Assembly (NCBI GenBank): GCA_020740775.1
Contig: JAHEWK010000014.1
Location: 558,001-622,000, forward strand
Length of the DNA stretch: 64,000 nt
Direction: 5' to 3'
Source: Ilyonectria destructans
Taxonomy: Eukaryota; Ascomycota; Sordariomycetes; Hypocreales; Nectriaceae
This document shows positions 45,931 through 57,254 of the stretch, piece after piece. Within the stretch, counting starts at the first letter, position 1, and every line of letters begins with the position of its first letter. The notes under the pieces are model-generated. The model was given only the letters and a program-made list of their open reading frames with translations. It was not told where the DNA came from and made no database searches. Both the position numbers and the translations under genes were made by a program.

Positions 45931-48073
45931 CTAAATAACTGCCGTTGTAGGTGAGACTGATTTCTCCTCTTGACCTTCCTTTACACTCCTCCATTCCAGA
46001 AACAAACTTGCTACAAAGGCCGCTACAGTCAGGGCGAGAGCGACTCGATACGTATCCTGTAGCCCCTTCATGTATGACTCTATAACGGCTGGCAATTGGT
46101 CAATCTGGCCCTTCGAAGTAAGGGTGGCGCGGAGCCCTGTCGCACCGGCGCTCAGGATGAGGGATGGGTCGACGGACGGGGCGAAATTCCGCAGTCCATC
46201 CAGTAGTCCGTTCTGAAAGATGGCTTGCCCTACAGCCACGAAAATAGCACCACCCAGGTTCTGAGAGAAAACTATGCAGGCAGACCCTACGGGGATGTCA
46301 TCCTGTGGCAGCACCGTCTGGACGGCGGCCAGGGGCAATTGGAAACCCGCTCCGACTCCAGTGCCGGCCAGGATTTGGTAGCCGATCCACTTGGCGTCGG
46401 AGATGTTGACCGAGTACATCGTGAGCATGCCCGTGCCGATGGCGAATATGGCGGTGCTAACAATCAGAAACGGGGTGTAATATCCCACCTTGGCGACAAC
46501 GCCGCCCAAGACGGCGGAGGATATGACAGTCGGCAGGAGGAGAGGAAGTAGCTGGATGCCCGACTTTGTCGCACCCGAATTCTTGACGCTCTGGAAGAAA
46601 ATAGGCAAATAATATAAGAGGACAAAGCACGCGCCCCCGAAGAAGAAGGTGAAGACGCAAGCTGAGGCGACTGAGCGCTGCGTCAGGATCCGCGGGGGCA
46701 ACGTCGCCTGTTCTCCGAGGCGAATTTGCGACACCACAAAGAGAATGATGAGTATCCCGGAGCCAACGAAGAGGCCTATGATGCGAGAGCTGCCCCAGGC
46801 ATACTTGGTGCCACCCCACTGGAGGGCAAGGAGTAGGCAAACGACTGCGGGAAGCAGGAGGCTTGCGCCGAGGAGATCCAGTTCGCGTATGCGACTGAGC
46901 ATGCTTTGTTTAGCGTCCTTCTGTGGCTGTCGAGGAGATTTGAGCAGGAAGGCAACCACCGTCGCAGACACGGCACCTAGTGGGAGGCTGATTAAGAACC
47001 TCGGTGTTAGATGTGAAAGTGAGAGGGTACAAAGGCGGTCTACTCACTTGATATAAAAGCACCACCTCCAAGATGCGTGATCGGTGAAGGCCCCTCCGAG
47101 GAGAGGGCCCACGACGAAAGCTACAGCCCAGACGGCGCCAAAGAATCCCAAGGCGACAGGACGCTTATGGAGAGGGACTGACACAGCCCAACCAGAGTCA
47201 GCGTTCTTGTGTTTCAGATAGACAGGGCACTCACGTGTAAACGAGATGATGACAAGCGTTCCTGAGAAGATACCCGCTACTCCAACGCCGGCAACGGCCC
47301 TGCGTTCTTCAGTTAGCTTCCCTGGCTATCGATTGCTGATTGCTTAGAACCGGAGTAAAATTAGTACGAACCGTCCAGCGATCAGAGCCGAGCTCGAAGG
47401 GGCGACGCCACAAATCAAGGATCCCAACTCAAACCAAAAGATGGCGACCAGGAAGCTGTATTTGACCTAGAGTGCCACCGGATTAGCAACTGATTGCCAA
47501 GGGCAGTGCCGAGTTAGATTTCGCCTGGTGGGCCGTGGGCCGTGGGCCGTGGACGCACATTGAAAGTCTTGTAGATGCGGCCAAAGGACGGCTGGAGCGC
47601 TGTTGGATAAATTCAAAACGTCAGGTTCCGTGTCTCGATTCTGACTCGATACTAACTGCCCACGTGTTTGACTTACCGGTGCTCGTTAGCAAGTATGCGC
47701 TCCCGTACCATCCCACGTCGCCAAGGCTATGGAACTCGTCCGTGATTGTGGGAATAGCAGTTCCTATAATAGTTTGGTCCAGCGCGACAAGTAGAGTTCC
47801 CATGAATAGCGACAGGATGATGAACAGGGCCGTCGTGGAGCTGGGATATTCCACGTTGTCAATGGGTGGCTCGGCAGCAGACGTCTCAGCGGCGTTGCCG
47901 TTGACGTTCAACAGGTCTGCTTTCCCGATTTCCTTTTTGTCTCGCTCAGCTTTTGTAGGTAGCTGCTTCTTTGGCTGAATTTTCTCTGTTGAGCCCGAAT
48001 TCGGGAGCACGTCGTTTGCGGCCATGGTGGGTGCACTGGATCTGTCGTCTGTCGTCATGGGCCTGATGGCCAT
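45931..48073 (-). CDS. MFS exporter, 14-helix DHA2 type (TOXA-like)
   Basis: Six exons: 47677-48073, 47559-47599, 47372-47466, 47235-47299, 47048-47177 and 45931-46987, all GT-AG and in phase, giving 594 aa. The first ~75 residues are a polar cytosolic tail. Helix 1 contains the DHA2 signature [17 protein letters not shown], followed by [11 protein letters not shown]. The splice-built segment RWCFYINLPLGA and the loop [16 protein letters not shown] are typical of fungal drug:H+ antiporters such as TOXA of the HC-toxin cluster and toxin/antibiotic pumps. The remaining helices follow to about residue 575, with the final tail hydrophilic. It is likely placed in the plasma membrane for product export or self-protection. 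It is divergent from the bHLH regulator, with motif copies between them. Confidence 0.9.
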
Positions 48074-48130
48074 TGTCCCTGGCTGTGGTTGAAATTAGTT
48101 GGAGGGAGTGCTGGGACAACCACTCTAGGA

Positions 48131-48230
48131 TACCGAACTCTGTAGGAGCGTATCGAACTCTGTAGGAGCGTATCGAACTCTGTAGGAGCGTATCGAACTC
48201 TGTAGGAGCGTATCGAACTCTGTAGGAGCG
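48131..48230. repeat. Five-copy 20-bp tandem repeat in the MFS promoter
   Basis: The unit tatcgaactctgtaggagcg is repeated five times head to tail (48131, 48151, 48171, 48191, 48211), with only one difference: the first copy has c instead of t at its third base. The array begins 58 bp upstream of the MFS start codon. Each unit holds an interrupted inverted repeat CTC-TGTAG-GAG. Near-identity suggests a recent expansion. It may alter transcription or lie in the 5' leader. Confidence 0.95.
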
Positions 48231-48547
48231 TGATTGAATATTTACACGCTGTCGCCCAGCGGATGGCCAAGTCGAGATAAAACGAGGTTGTGTGGTCGTT
48301 GTGGCTGGGTTCCCGTTCAGGAAGTCAGACGAGAGGGATATTAATAGAAGTTCTTGACCGCTTTGTCTTGTCTTTCTCACTGGTCAAATGGATAGAGAAT
48401 ATTGATTCCAGTCGCGGTAAATGAAGCCATCGACTGATCTGGGCGCACCCGAGGTGCCGAAGTTAGTGGGCCACTGCCGACGGGCCGGTCGAAGCTAACT
48501 AGCTGCTGACACGGCCCGATGTAACACGGGAAAGCAATGCTAAAGCT

Positions 48548-48559
48548 AGTGGCACCACC
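48548..48559 (+). promoter_or_regulatory. Cluster motif AGTGGCACCACC, copy 1 between MFS and bHLH genes
   Basis: This 12-mer matches 48897-48908 exactly and differs by one base from the palindromic copy at 43983-43994. The flanks of the two copies (CCG...GATGA.GCCG) are also similar, so both may derive from a local duplication. Confidence 0.5.
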
Positions 48560-48896
48560 GCCGATGAGCCGATCGAGCTCGCACTGGCCCTTTTGTTGCG
48601 ATGATCTGATAATCACAGCTCAATGTAACGCAAGGGAGCATAATAAAGCCAGTTGATGCAACGTCGATGAGTCGGTTAAGTCGGCCCGTGCCGCTGCTCC
48701 GAAGATCTACATGGTTCACTTATCTCGATGCGATCCTAGCGTAGTGAAATCTGTCAACTACCGCAGCGTAGCGTCCCCAGAAAACAAATGGCAACCAATA
48801 AAATAGGCTGTTTGCGACATTTGCGCGGTTAACAGTGGAAAGGCGGAGACGCTCTGCTGCACGACAGAGTTTTTACGAGGTGATCATCTGAAGATC

Positions 48897-48908
48897 AGTG
48901 GCACCACC
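48897..48908 (+). promoter_or_regulatory. Cluster motif AGTGGCACCACC, copy 2 between MFS and bHLH genes
   Basis: Second exact copy of the 12-mer, about 600 bp upstream of the bHLH start codon. Its position fits either autoregulation of the regulator or control of the transporter. This is inference only. Confidence 0.5.
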
Positions 48909-49512
48909 GGGATGAAGCCGGCCCTAGCTGCCGCTGTCACGGAGTTTAACCCTTGTCTAATTTGCTTTCAGTATAGCCCGATGTAACGTATTTTGAAGCA
49001 AGGGAACTTTTAGCTACTCCCCCTAGCGAACTTCCCGGCGCCTGCCTGCGACCTTGATCGTCTTCGCCGTCGTCATGCCGGCTCAGGCACGGGCATCAAC
49101 CGGCAACTCCGACGGTCAGTTATCTCGGGCATGAGGTGTGCTCCACTAGAATCCCACTAGAACCTCACTAGGCTGCAGGACGGCAGACAATCGCCAATAT
49201 GATGAGAGCCTTCTACGGGTAACAGTGGAAAAATGGAGGAGTTCAGCTCGACTGAACATTGACAAGAGCTCATCGGATTGGCTCTCTTCTGCTCCCTGCA
49301 GTTCAGCGGGGTGGAGCACGCATAATGCCCGAGATGACTGCGTTGTTACGGTACATCGAGATATACTCCGACTTGGCATGTGAACAGTAGAAAAATGGTT
49401 TAAATATTTCACATCTACAGACGCTGAATAGGTTTCCAGTACTCGCCATGTATTATCTCGACTCCACTTCTCGTATTTGATTGTTTATCAATAAGGGGAC
49501 TCAAGATCAGCC

Positions 49513-50700
49513 ATGCTAGTCGACGAACCACCGTTCCCTTCCAACCGGAGGGACAAACTGAAGGCCTCACTGGAGGCTCTTCTGTCTAATGATGATATTG
49601 ATCTTGAGCTATTTCAGCCGGGTACTTCATGGTGTCATATTGCAGATATTGCAGCGGATCAACAACGCGAACGGACGATGGGGGCTCCACATCCGCTGTC
49701 ACAACTGACCGCTCAAGCCACTGCTGCTGGCCAAAACCACACGACAGCTGCGATCGCGTCACAGGAACCTTGCGATGGCGACATGGTACTAGACGCGGTT
49801 CTCAGAGCGGACTTGTCTCTTGGAGATCCATTCAGCTTCGATCTCTTCCCAAGCTTGGACAGCGAGCGGCGGGATGGACAGACAAACCTGCCGAATCCTG
49901 GAGACGTGCCCTTTCTTCTTGGCAATCACGATGCAACACCGATGCCCGCTAGCAGCGATGGAGGAAAAGTTGAAACACACTATACCTTGCAAGCCGAATT
50001 TGGCTCTTTTGAGGCCTTTAAATCAACCCTCGGCGACGACCAACATGACGACAACTTGACTCGCCATTCAGTGTCCCTGGCCTCGTCGGATTCCCCTCCG
50101 CCGCTGGGACCTAACCCCAGTTCCAACCAGGCGGCTCGATGGAACATGACCGCCGACATAGGCGACATGTGGATGCTACCAGAAACGCCGCAAGCTGGCG
50201 ACACGGCGAGGACAATGAACCAGGCGGTTAGCGTCAGACCCCAGAGTCACCATTCACATACAAAATCTAGGCCACCACCAGCTCCGTCAAAGGGACTCGC
50301 AGGTGCTCCGGTCTCGCCGCCACCAAAGCGCCAGAGAGCTCATTATCATATAGAGCGGCGTTACAGGGCAGGCCTAAATGAGAAGTTCGACGCCCTTCGA
50401 GATCTCATGGAGACGCGGAGGCGGTCCCAGATCCTCCAGCAGCAGCAAGATGGCCGCCCTTGCTCGACGCACTCCCCGCCGTCGGCGGTGGATCCGGCCG
50501 AGGTGACGGGCTCGAGCACAAACCGAGGAGAAATCAAAATGAACAAGGCCGAGGTCCTTCACGAAGCTGTTGTCTGTTTCCGTGAGATGGAGGAAGAAAA
50601 CAAGGTCCTCATGGAATATTTAAAGATATTGCTCCGGCGGCTCCGCACAACAAGATCTGCGTTTCAGCGCATCGCGCCCATGATCAATGGGGGCCTATGA
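49513..50700 (+). CDS. bHLH transcription factor, likely cluster regulator
   Basis: Single exon, 395 aa. The N-terminal 260 residues are low-complexity, acidic and Pro/Ser/Gln-rich, fitting an activation region. The bHLH domain lies at about residues 270-375. The basic region and helix 1 read KRQRAHYHIERRYRAGLNEKFDALRDLM. The loop is long and Gln/Ser/Pro-rich (about 45 residues). Helix 2 is KMNKAEVLHEAVVCFREMEEENKVLMEYL and runs into a short coiled coil. The Tyr in ERRYR is the residue that marks SREBP-type bHLH proteins, which can bind non-E-box sites as well as E-boxes. Placed inside the cluster and divergent from the exporter, it is the natural candidate pathway activator. Known relatives in related clusters use other folds (bANK proteins TOXE and APS2), so this one differs. 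Confidence 0.85.
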   Translation: MLVDEPPFPSNRRDKLKASLEALLSNDDIDLELFQPGTSWCHIADIAADQQRERTMGAPHPLSQLTAQATAAGQNHTTAAIASQEPCDGDMVLDAVLRADLSLGDPFSFDLFPSLDSERRDGQTNLPNPGDVPFLLGNHDATPMPASSDGGKVETHYTLQAEFGSFEAFKSTLGDDQHDDNLTRHSVSLASSDSPPPLGPNPSSNQAARWNMTADIGDMWMLPETPQAGDTARTMNQAVSVRPQSHHSHTKSRPPPAPSKGLAGAPVSPPPKRQRAHYHIERRYRAGLNEKFDALRDLMETRRRSQILQQQQDGRPCSTHSPPSAVDPAEVTGSSTNRGEIKMNKAEVLHEAVVCFREMEEENKVLMEYLKILLRRLRTTRSAFQRIAPMINGGL

Positions 50701-51329
50701 CGACGACTGGTGTCAGATTTCGTGACTATGTAGGTGAGGTCTGACAGTCTGAGTGGGGTATTTATAAGCACAGTGCAATATATAATAAAATAAAAGTTAA
50801 TCAGAGGGACTTAAATTGAGTAGACAGAGTATTGGGACTGTTGTAACTGCTTAAATCTTGTCAGAAGCTAAAGTGGATTTAGACGAGGACTTGGCTCGAA
50901 TACATTTACTCCGTGACTAGTTATATACGCAGACGCTAGCTGTATGCTAGTGGCAGCTTGGTGGCTATAAATACCAGATGTTACTACAGATTTAGGTAGA
51001 TTAGAGATTAATTTTATTATTATTAAGTACTCTATTTATACAGAGTTAGAAATTGTACAGTAAAGAAGCAGGTGGTATTTGACTAATAGAGATTTTTACG
51101 AGTTCTGTAATTACCAGTATTGCACACACTGTATCAAAAAGCTAGTCTCGTCTCTTTTATCATAAAAAATACTATCTCACTCTTTGAATTTTTTTTTTAC
51201 AAGCCTCACTCTGTGTCCTCAATCTCTACTTCTACTAAAAAAAAGTATACGCACAAATCTCTTTCATCTACAAATGCGTTAATACCGCGGCCTATAGTAA
51301 CAGCATTCTGAAACGCGAACGCACCCTGC
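50701..51329. other. AT-rich island between bHLH and FAS beta genes
   Basis: This is the 3' flank of the bHLH gene and of FAS beta (convergent). The base composition drops sharply: the rows at 50761 and 51001 have 15 and 12 G/C in 60. TA-rich words (TATTATTATTAAG, TATAATAAAATAAAA) dominate. It may be a mutated repeat remnant (RIP-like), but no coding residue is recognisable. Confidence 0.45.
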
Positions 51330-54300
51330 TTATACTTCCCCGAGCAGTTGTAGTTCGGCAGCAAGCGCCTTGATCCGGCCTGCTCCCTCGAGCCCAGCGA
51401 CCAGCTTCAAGTATTCGGCGTCGAGCGCGAATGGCTTCCCCGTCACGTTGGGAATCCACGTCCCCACCAGCGCCTCAGGTTTGACCTCGTCCTTGCTGAT
51501 TCCTTGCGTTAGGGTGCGTCGGAAATGTTCCCTCATCGGGGCGAGTAGGCTCGAGTGGAAGGGCACGTCGATGCCATTAAGGGGCACAGTCGCCTTGCCG
51601 CGGCTTAGGACCATGTCGTTCGCTGAAGCTGGCATGTCTTGTGCGTGTTGGACAACTAGCTGTCTGATACTCTCTTGGTCTAGTCGTGAGGGATTGTGGT
51701 GCAGCTCGTCAGTCACCTTTCGCAGGAGGTCGAGGCACCGCTTGTCCCCGGCGCACACGTATTGATGGCCTTGGACGTTGAAGTTCACCATCTCGAGAAG
51801 GAGCCCGGTGTGTTTGGCGATCTCGGCCACCGCAAGCAAGATATGACGTTCCGTAGACTCTATATTGCAGACAGATGATTGTTAGTCACTTCTTGTCACA
51901 CACCATCCCTCACTCCAGGACTTCAGCCGCCATGATGTGCATACCTTTGCTTATACGAGTGGGATCTACGGCCACCATAGCGAAGCCACTGCGTCCGTTT
52001 GCATCCCGCTGCACGGCCGCCTGCATCAGCGCGCCACGGATGAAGACGGTTCTCAGAGCCGCTCGCGCCGGGAAGATGGAAGTCATACAACCTAGGGCCG
52101 CAAACTCGCCGAGAGAGTGACCGGCGAAGCGCGAGCCTGGCGCCACGCGACCCAGTTCCTGGAGGTATTCAAAGGCGGCCTTCTCCATGACGAAGATGGC
52201 CGGCTGTGCGAACTGCGTCATGCTAAGGAGCCCGTCTTCATGGTGGAACGTGTACGACCGTGACCCGGAGTGCAGGCCGTTGAATAGCTCCATCTCGCGC
52301 GTAGACGAGCACGAGTCGAGCATCGCCTGCGCATCCAGATAGTTCTGCCGCACAAACATGCCCTGACGGCCGCAAAAGTTGACGGTGAGCTTGGTAGGAT
52401 TCCGTTTGACAACAGAGCTGACGGAGAAACCTGGATCGACTCAGTTGCGAGGTCAGCAATCATTCATTCAAAAGGCCGCACAGAGTCTCACGGGGGTTGG
52501 TAAAAGGAATTGCTTGAAGGCCTACCCCAATGTTGCTCAAAATAGTCGTCTGCCTCTGCCCACACCAGACGGCTCGGCCGGCTTTGACTGATCATGTCGA
52601 GACCCATACCGGCAAACTGGCTTCCTTGTCCCGTGAACATGAAAGCCGTGGCGGGTGCCTCGAGAAAGACTTCTCCCACCAGGACCAGCTCGTCTGATAG
52701 GTCACGCCGCACAGAAAGGGAGATGACCGAGCCACCCTCATCCATGGCAACGTGCTTGAGCTCGACGGAGAGCGTGTCTCCAGGTAAGACTACGGCAGAG
52801 AATGTGCATTCGTACTGTCGGAGTGTGGCTGAAGACGCGCCGGGAACCTCTCGACGGATGAGCTGAAGGACGAGCGCAGCGGTCTGATTGCCGTGGTATA
52901 TGGGCGCCTTGAATCCGGCAAAGCGCGCGACTGACAACGACGTATGAATGGGATTGATATCCCCGCTGACAATGGCATAATCGGCGCTGTTGGCCGGGGT
53001 TATGATTTTGAATGATTGACCGGATGTTTTGGGCTTCAGTTTCCTCTCTGACTGCAACCGCACTGGCTCGCCGCAGCTGACGCCGTGTTTCCTCATGTAA
53101 GTCGTGCAGAGGCCTGCGCCGTTGTTGTTGACAACTTCCTCGACCAAGCCGACGGGAATCATGTCCTCCTTGCCTTTGCGTTCGGGATCGTGCAGCCACA
53201 CTTGTCCTGACACCTTGGTGATCATAACGCCGCGTTCTTGCAACATGTCTCGTCGGATTTCGAACCGCAACGCCTTGCCTACAGCAAAGGCTTCCGAGTC
53301 CAGGGATGGTCGCAACCACGGCTTGGCTAGTAGGGCCTGCACGCCTGCCTCTGTGCGGAGATTCACCTCCCATGTGGCTGGGTCGCCGTGTTCGAAGCAT
53401 TCAGAATCCGGTACTCGCTGCCCGAGAAGCATGAATCGGTAGATCAGGTCGATGGCGGGTACTCCTCGGCGTTCGACAATCATGTGAAGCCTGACCTCGA
53501 TGCCGGAGTCGCGGTTGCGAAGGGCGGTGACGCGCGAGACGGGATAAAGTTCGTCTCCAATCGACAACATGCGTTGCCCCTCCCTCATCCTGACCATGGT
53601 GTATTGATGTAGCAGTTTTGAGACATCCCAGTCCATTGTAAATAGGTGGCGCCAGTTCACATACATGACTTGGATCGCCGTGTACTCGATGGGTACCTCG
53701 CCTGCCGGGCCCATGTGATCAAGCACGTCGAGCCCATGGCCGTCGACGGCCCTCTGCCAGGATATGAATTCTTCCTTCTCAATGAGCAGAGGAGGATGAG
53801 TTATGACGAGACTTCTCGGAGCCACAGGCTCGCCGCTGGTTCCGAATATGTGTGAGCGGTAAAATTCTACGATGCGGCTGGTCCGGTCATCTGTCATCTC
53901 GATTATGGGCGCGTGGGTGTGTGACTCGTCGTACTTGAAGTTGAAAGTGTATTCCAGAGGCTTGGTATCCCTAGTACATCTGCTCACAAGAACGGCCGTG
54001 ATGGTGTTGCCCTCGATTGAGACTCTGGCGTCAACCAAGAGCGGTTGGGCAGCATCGGCGTAGAACTCGGCCGCAGAATAGCCTCGGCCCTTCTTGCCCA
54101 GAAATCTGACCATCACCCCGGGCATGGCGGCGAAGATCTTCCGTATCGGATTCTCGTATGCTCGGCCGTTGGCCACCAGCTTTCTCTGGCCAAAGACCCG
54201 CTGTCCCCATAAGCCTAGCCGGCAGCCAAGTAAGAGCAGCCACTGCTCGTTATCCAAGGACTCCGGGCTGTCTTCTGCCAGGCGGATGGTCTGGCCTTCG

Positions 54301-57254
54301 GAAATGACATAGGAGGCTCCGATGGCTCGAACTAGCTCCGCTTCTTCGTAGAAGCATGGCGATGAAGCATCACGGGTGAACAAAGTCGCTCCAAGACCCA
54401 ACTCCTTCTCCTTCTCGAGGTAACCCTGATTAATGGCGTCTAGCATGGCCTCGACCGGTTTGTTGAATTCCTTGCAATATTGCAAAGCGACTGGTCCGCA
54501 AAGAATGCACACTCTGCCGACATCGTCATGGTAGGTGGACTCGAGGTTCTCCGACTGCCAGAGCGGATCCTTCTTGAACCACACAGGAAACTCTGCATCA
54601 AGCACGGGGATGAAAGGTACTGGCTTTTGCCCACGGCGTTTGCAGAGGCTGACAAAGTAGTCGTTATCCTCAACTGATAGGAACTGACAATTGAACTCGG
54701 GATGCTGGACGGCAAGGGCATGGAGCTGCTCTTGGGCAGCGGTCCTGATGCTCTCAGTCTTGATGCCAAAACGTTCCAACGTCCGGGTCAAAAAGTCGAC
54801 AAATATTACCCTGTAAGATGGATCTGTCCAGTCTCCCTTGCGTGCCGGATGTAGGAGTTCCAGAAGGCGACGCAAAACGTCGAAATAGGTCATATCAGCC
54901 AGGTCGACGGGTTTATTGGAGCCATAGTCGAAACCAAACCAAACCTTTTGGTAGTCGTCGTTGAGCCTGGATATTAGGTACTCCTTACGGGAGGAGAGGG
55001 TCTGCGCCATCTTGTCCTTGGGCTGTTTGAACAAGGAATTCTCTAGCTCGGCCCATAGCATCATGCCGCGGGTTGCTAGTACGTGCATAGGCTCTCCCAG
55101 GTGTGAAGTGATAGAGATAGTGCCTCCAGTAGGCTGCTTCATCGTCCCAGACCACTCTGCATCAGGGACTCCGGGCGCTTCAACCATGGCCTTCTTCGAT
55201 TCGAGACTCGATTTGGCCTCCAACGCTGTCATCATGTACGTGCCAAGCAGAATGGCATCAAAGGGAATCGGTATCTGACCAAACCTTTGAGACCATTCTC
55301 CCGACAGGTAGGGCCAGGAAGCATCCGCATCTCCAAACCCGCTCCCGCCCACCAGAAGGACGTTGTTGACTTCGAGAATGGCCTGATGGCACTCTAGGAT
55401 GGGCTGGTGAAAATCTTCCATCGAGTGGTGACCGCCCGCTCTGCCGCCGGTCCATTGAAGCAGGACAGGCAGTGTGGGATGCGACTTTGCGATCTCCAGG
55501 ACCTCGTGGATGGCAGAGACAGAGGAGGGCTTGAAGCCTATGTAGGACAGCTCCAGTGTCTTGATATACTCGGCGGCGACCTCTGGAGCTGGAACACCGG
55601 CGCCAATGGTCAAACCGCCGATGGGACAACCCGCGCGGATGAGCGACGCCATCGTTGGGATCATCCAGCTCAGGCCCTGAGGGTTGGCATACACGACGTT
55701 CACAGTAATGAGCCTTCCCTCGGGTATCTTCCTGGCCAAGTCTCGCAAAGCCGCGGCCAAGGACGGTGCGTCATGGTAGCCGCCCGTAGCAAACTCGACG
55801 TAGTAGCCGGCGTTCATGACGGCCGCGACGAGCCCAACGTCGCACGTGGTAGGCGTCATGCCAGCGACCAGCACTCGGGGCAGCCCCATGACTTGGGTGA
55901 ACCTTGGCTTGCTCGGTGGAGTTGTTTGGTTGTCTTTTAAAACAGGACGCTCCTCAAACTTGGCATGAAGATATCTTTGGGGGTTCTGGTCAGTCGTCAT
56001 GACGGCAAGTAGATCCGCCGGTCCTCGAGTAGCGTTTCCATGCGTCCAGCTGTCGGTGGGACACACGACATACACTTTGGACCGTGATCCGGCCTTCATC
56101 TTCTGAATGAGTGTGCCGACGCCGTTGAAGCCGCCGGGACCAAAGTCTAGCACCTGCCACCGTCCAGTCATGGGCTCCAATGTCTTGGGCCAGTCAACTT
56201 GGCGCCATAGAACTTGTTCGATGATGGCGGGTCCCAGATCATCCTCCAGGGAAGAGTCCTCGTCGAAGAGAGAGTCCATGCCCCAAACAGGCAGCAGGGC
56301 CTGGCTCCGTCTGACTTTGATGTGTGCCACCCTCTGCCTGATAGCCCCAGAGATGCTCCGCATGTGTGGAGTATGAAAGGGATATTGACAAGGAATAAAT
56401 TGGACAGAACATTGATAGGGTTGAAGCTGGGTCTCGATAGACCTGGAAGGCTTTAATGACCGGAGTCGGTTGCAGAGAACCACCAGGCCCTCTGAGCCGC
56501 CGCCGGCCACAAAGGAATCGACATGGTTGATTAGAGCCATGTAGAGCTTCCTTTCAGGTGGTAGGGTGCGATTGACCGCGTCCATCTCTTCGACCAGTTT
56601 GCCCTGATCGATGCCCGTGATAGAAAGCATGGCGCTGGGGTTACCTTCGCCTCGACGGACAAACTCACTCGTCGTCGACCGGGGCACCGAGGACCCAGTA
56701 TCCCAAGCCATCGCCGCCTGGAGTCCTCCGCAATAGTAGCCGGTGATGGCGAGGTCGGCCATATCATAGAGCGAGGCCCAGGAGTCGGCCATCGCCATGC
56801 ACGTTGCGATGCCCATTCCAAGTGAATGGCCCGCGAAGGCGGAAAACGACCGAGCCGCTTCTCCTGGTGTCTTTCCAAGGCGCTTGCAAAAAACCACATA
56901 TCTGGCCATTAGCAACACTGCCGTCACCGTGTACTGGACCGCCGTAGATAGAGTCGGCGGCTTTCTTGTGGCGTCCTTGACCCAAGCAAAGAGGTCTTGT
57001 TGTACGGATTCTACCGAGCCGTCTTCTTTTTCGATGGCGAGGGAACGTAGAATGTTGTTGCAGTGTTTGAGGAAGCCGGTTAAGTCGTCTCTGTGAAGAG
57101 CGTAGAATTGACGGAGTTCCTTGAGCGGGCGCCGTGTGAAGCCGATTCCTCCCCATACGGCGAGCACTGGTGTCTCCCCTCTGAGAAGGAGAGTATCATT
57201 CGACCGAGGGAACGAATCATCGCCGAATTGCTTTGGGGGTCCAATGGCCGCCAT
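51330..57254 (-). CDS. Dedicated fatty acid synthase beta subunit (AT-ER-DH-MPT)
   Basis: Three exons: 52526-57254, 51945-52430 and 51330-51859, introns GTAGGC...CCAG and GTATGC...ATAG, giving 1914 aa. Both joins restore conserved MPT sequence (HWGFSVSSVV; RISKESTERH). Order: acetyltransferase with GHSLGMG (Ser at about 144); enoyl reductase from about 455 (VLVAGMTPTT, QWTGGRAGGHHS); hot-dog dehydratase with VSGDINPIH; malonyl/palmitoyl transferase with FTGQGSQFAGMG at about 1555 and GHSLGEFAALG (Ser at about 1682). The start at 57254 (MAAIGPPKQF) sits just before the first conserved AT block. Relative to housekeeping beta subunits, about 150 N-terminal residues are absent. The closest functional parallels are HexB, StcK and TOXC, which supply short or tailored acyl chains to a PKS or NRPS. 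Confidence 0.92.

Larger units (their letters stand above)
48074..49512. promoter_or_regulatory. Promoter region between the MFS gene and the bHLH regulator
   Basis: A 1.4-kb divergent intergenic region. Close to the MFS start is a five-copy 20-bp tandem repeat (48131-48230). Further on are two copies of AGTGGCACCACC (48548-48559, 48897-48908). Several longer words recur in degenerate form, such as CCGATGTAAC or CAATGTAAC (near 48520, 48613 and 48979) and AACAGTGGAAA or AACAGTAGAAA (near 48831, 49220 and 49383). No coding frame is convincing. Confidence 0.5.
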
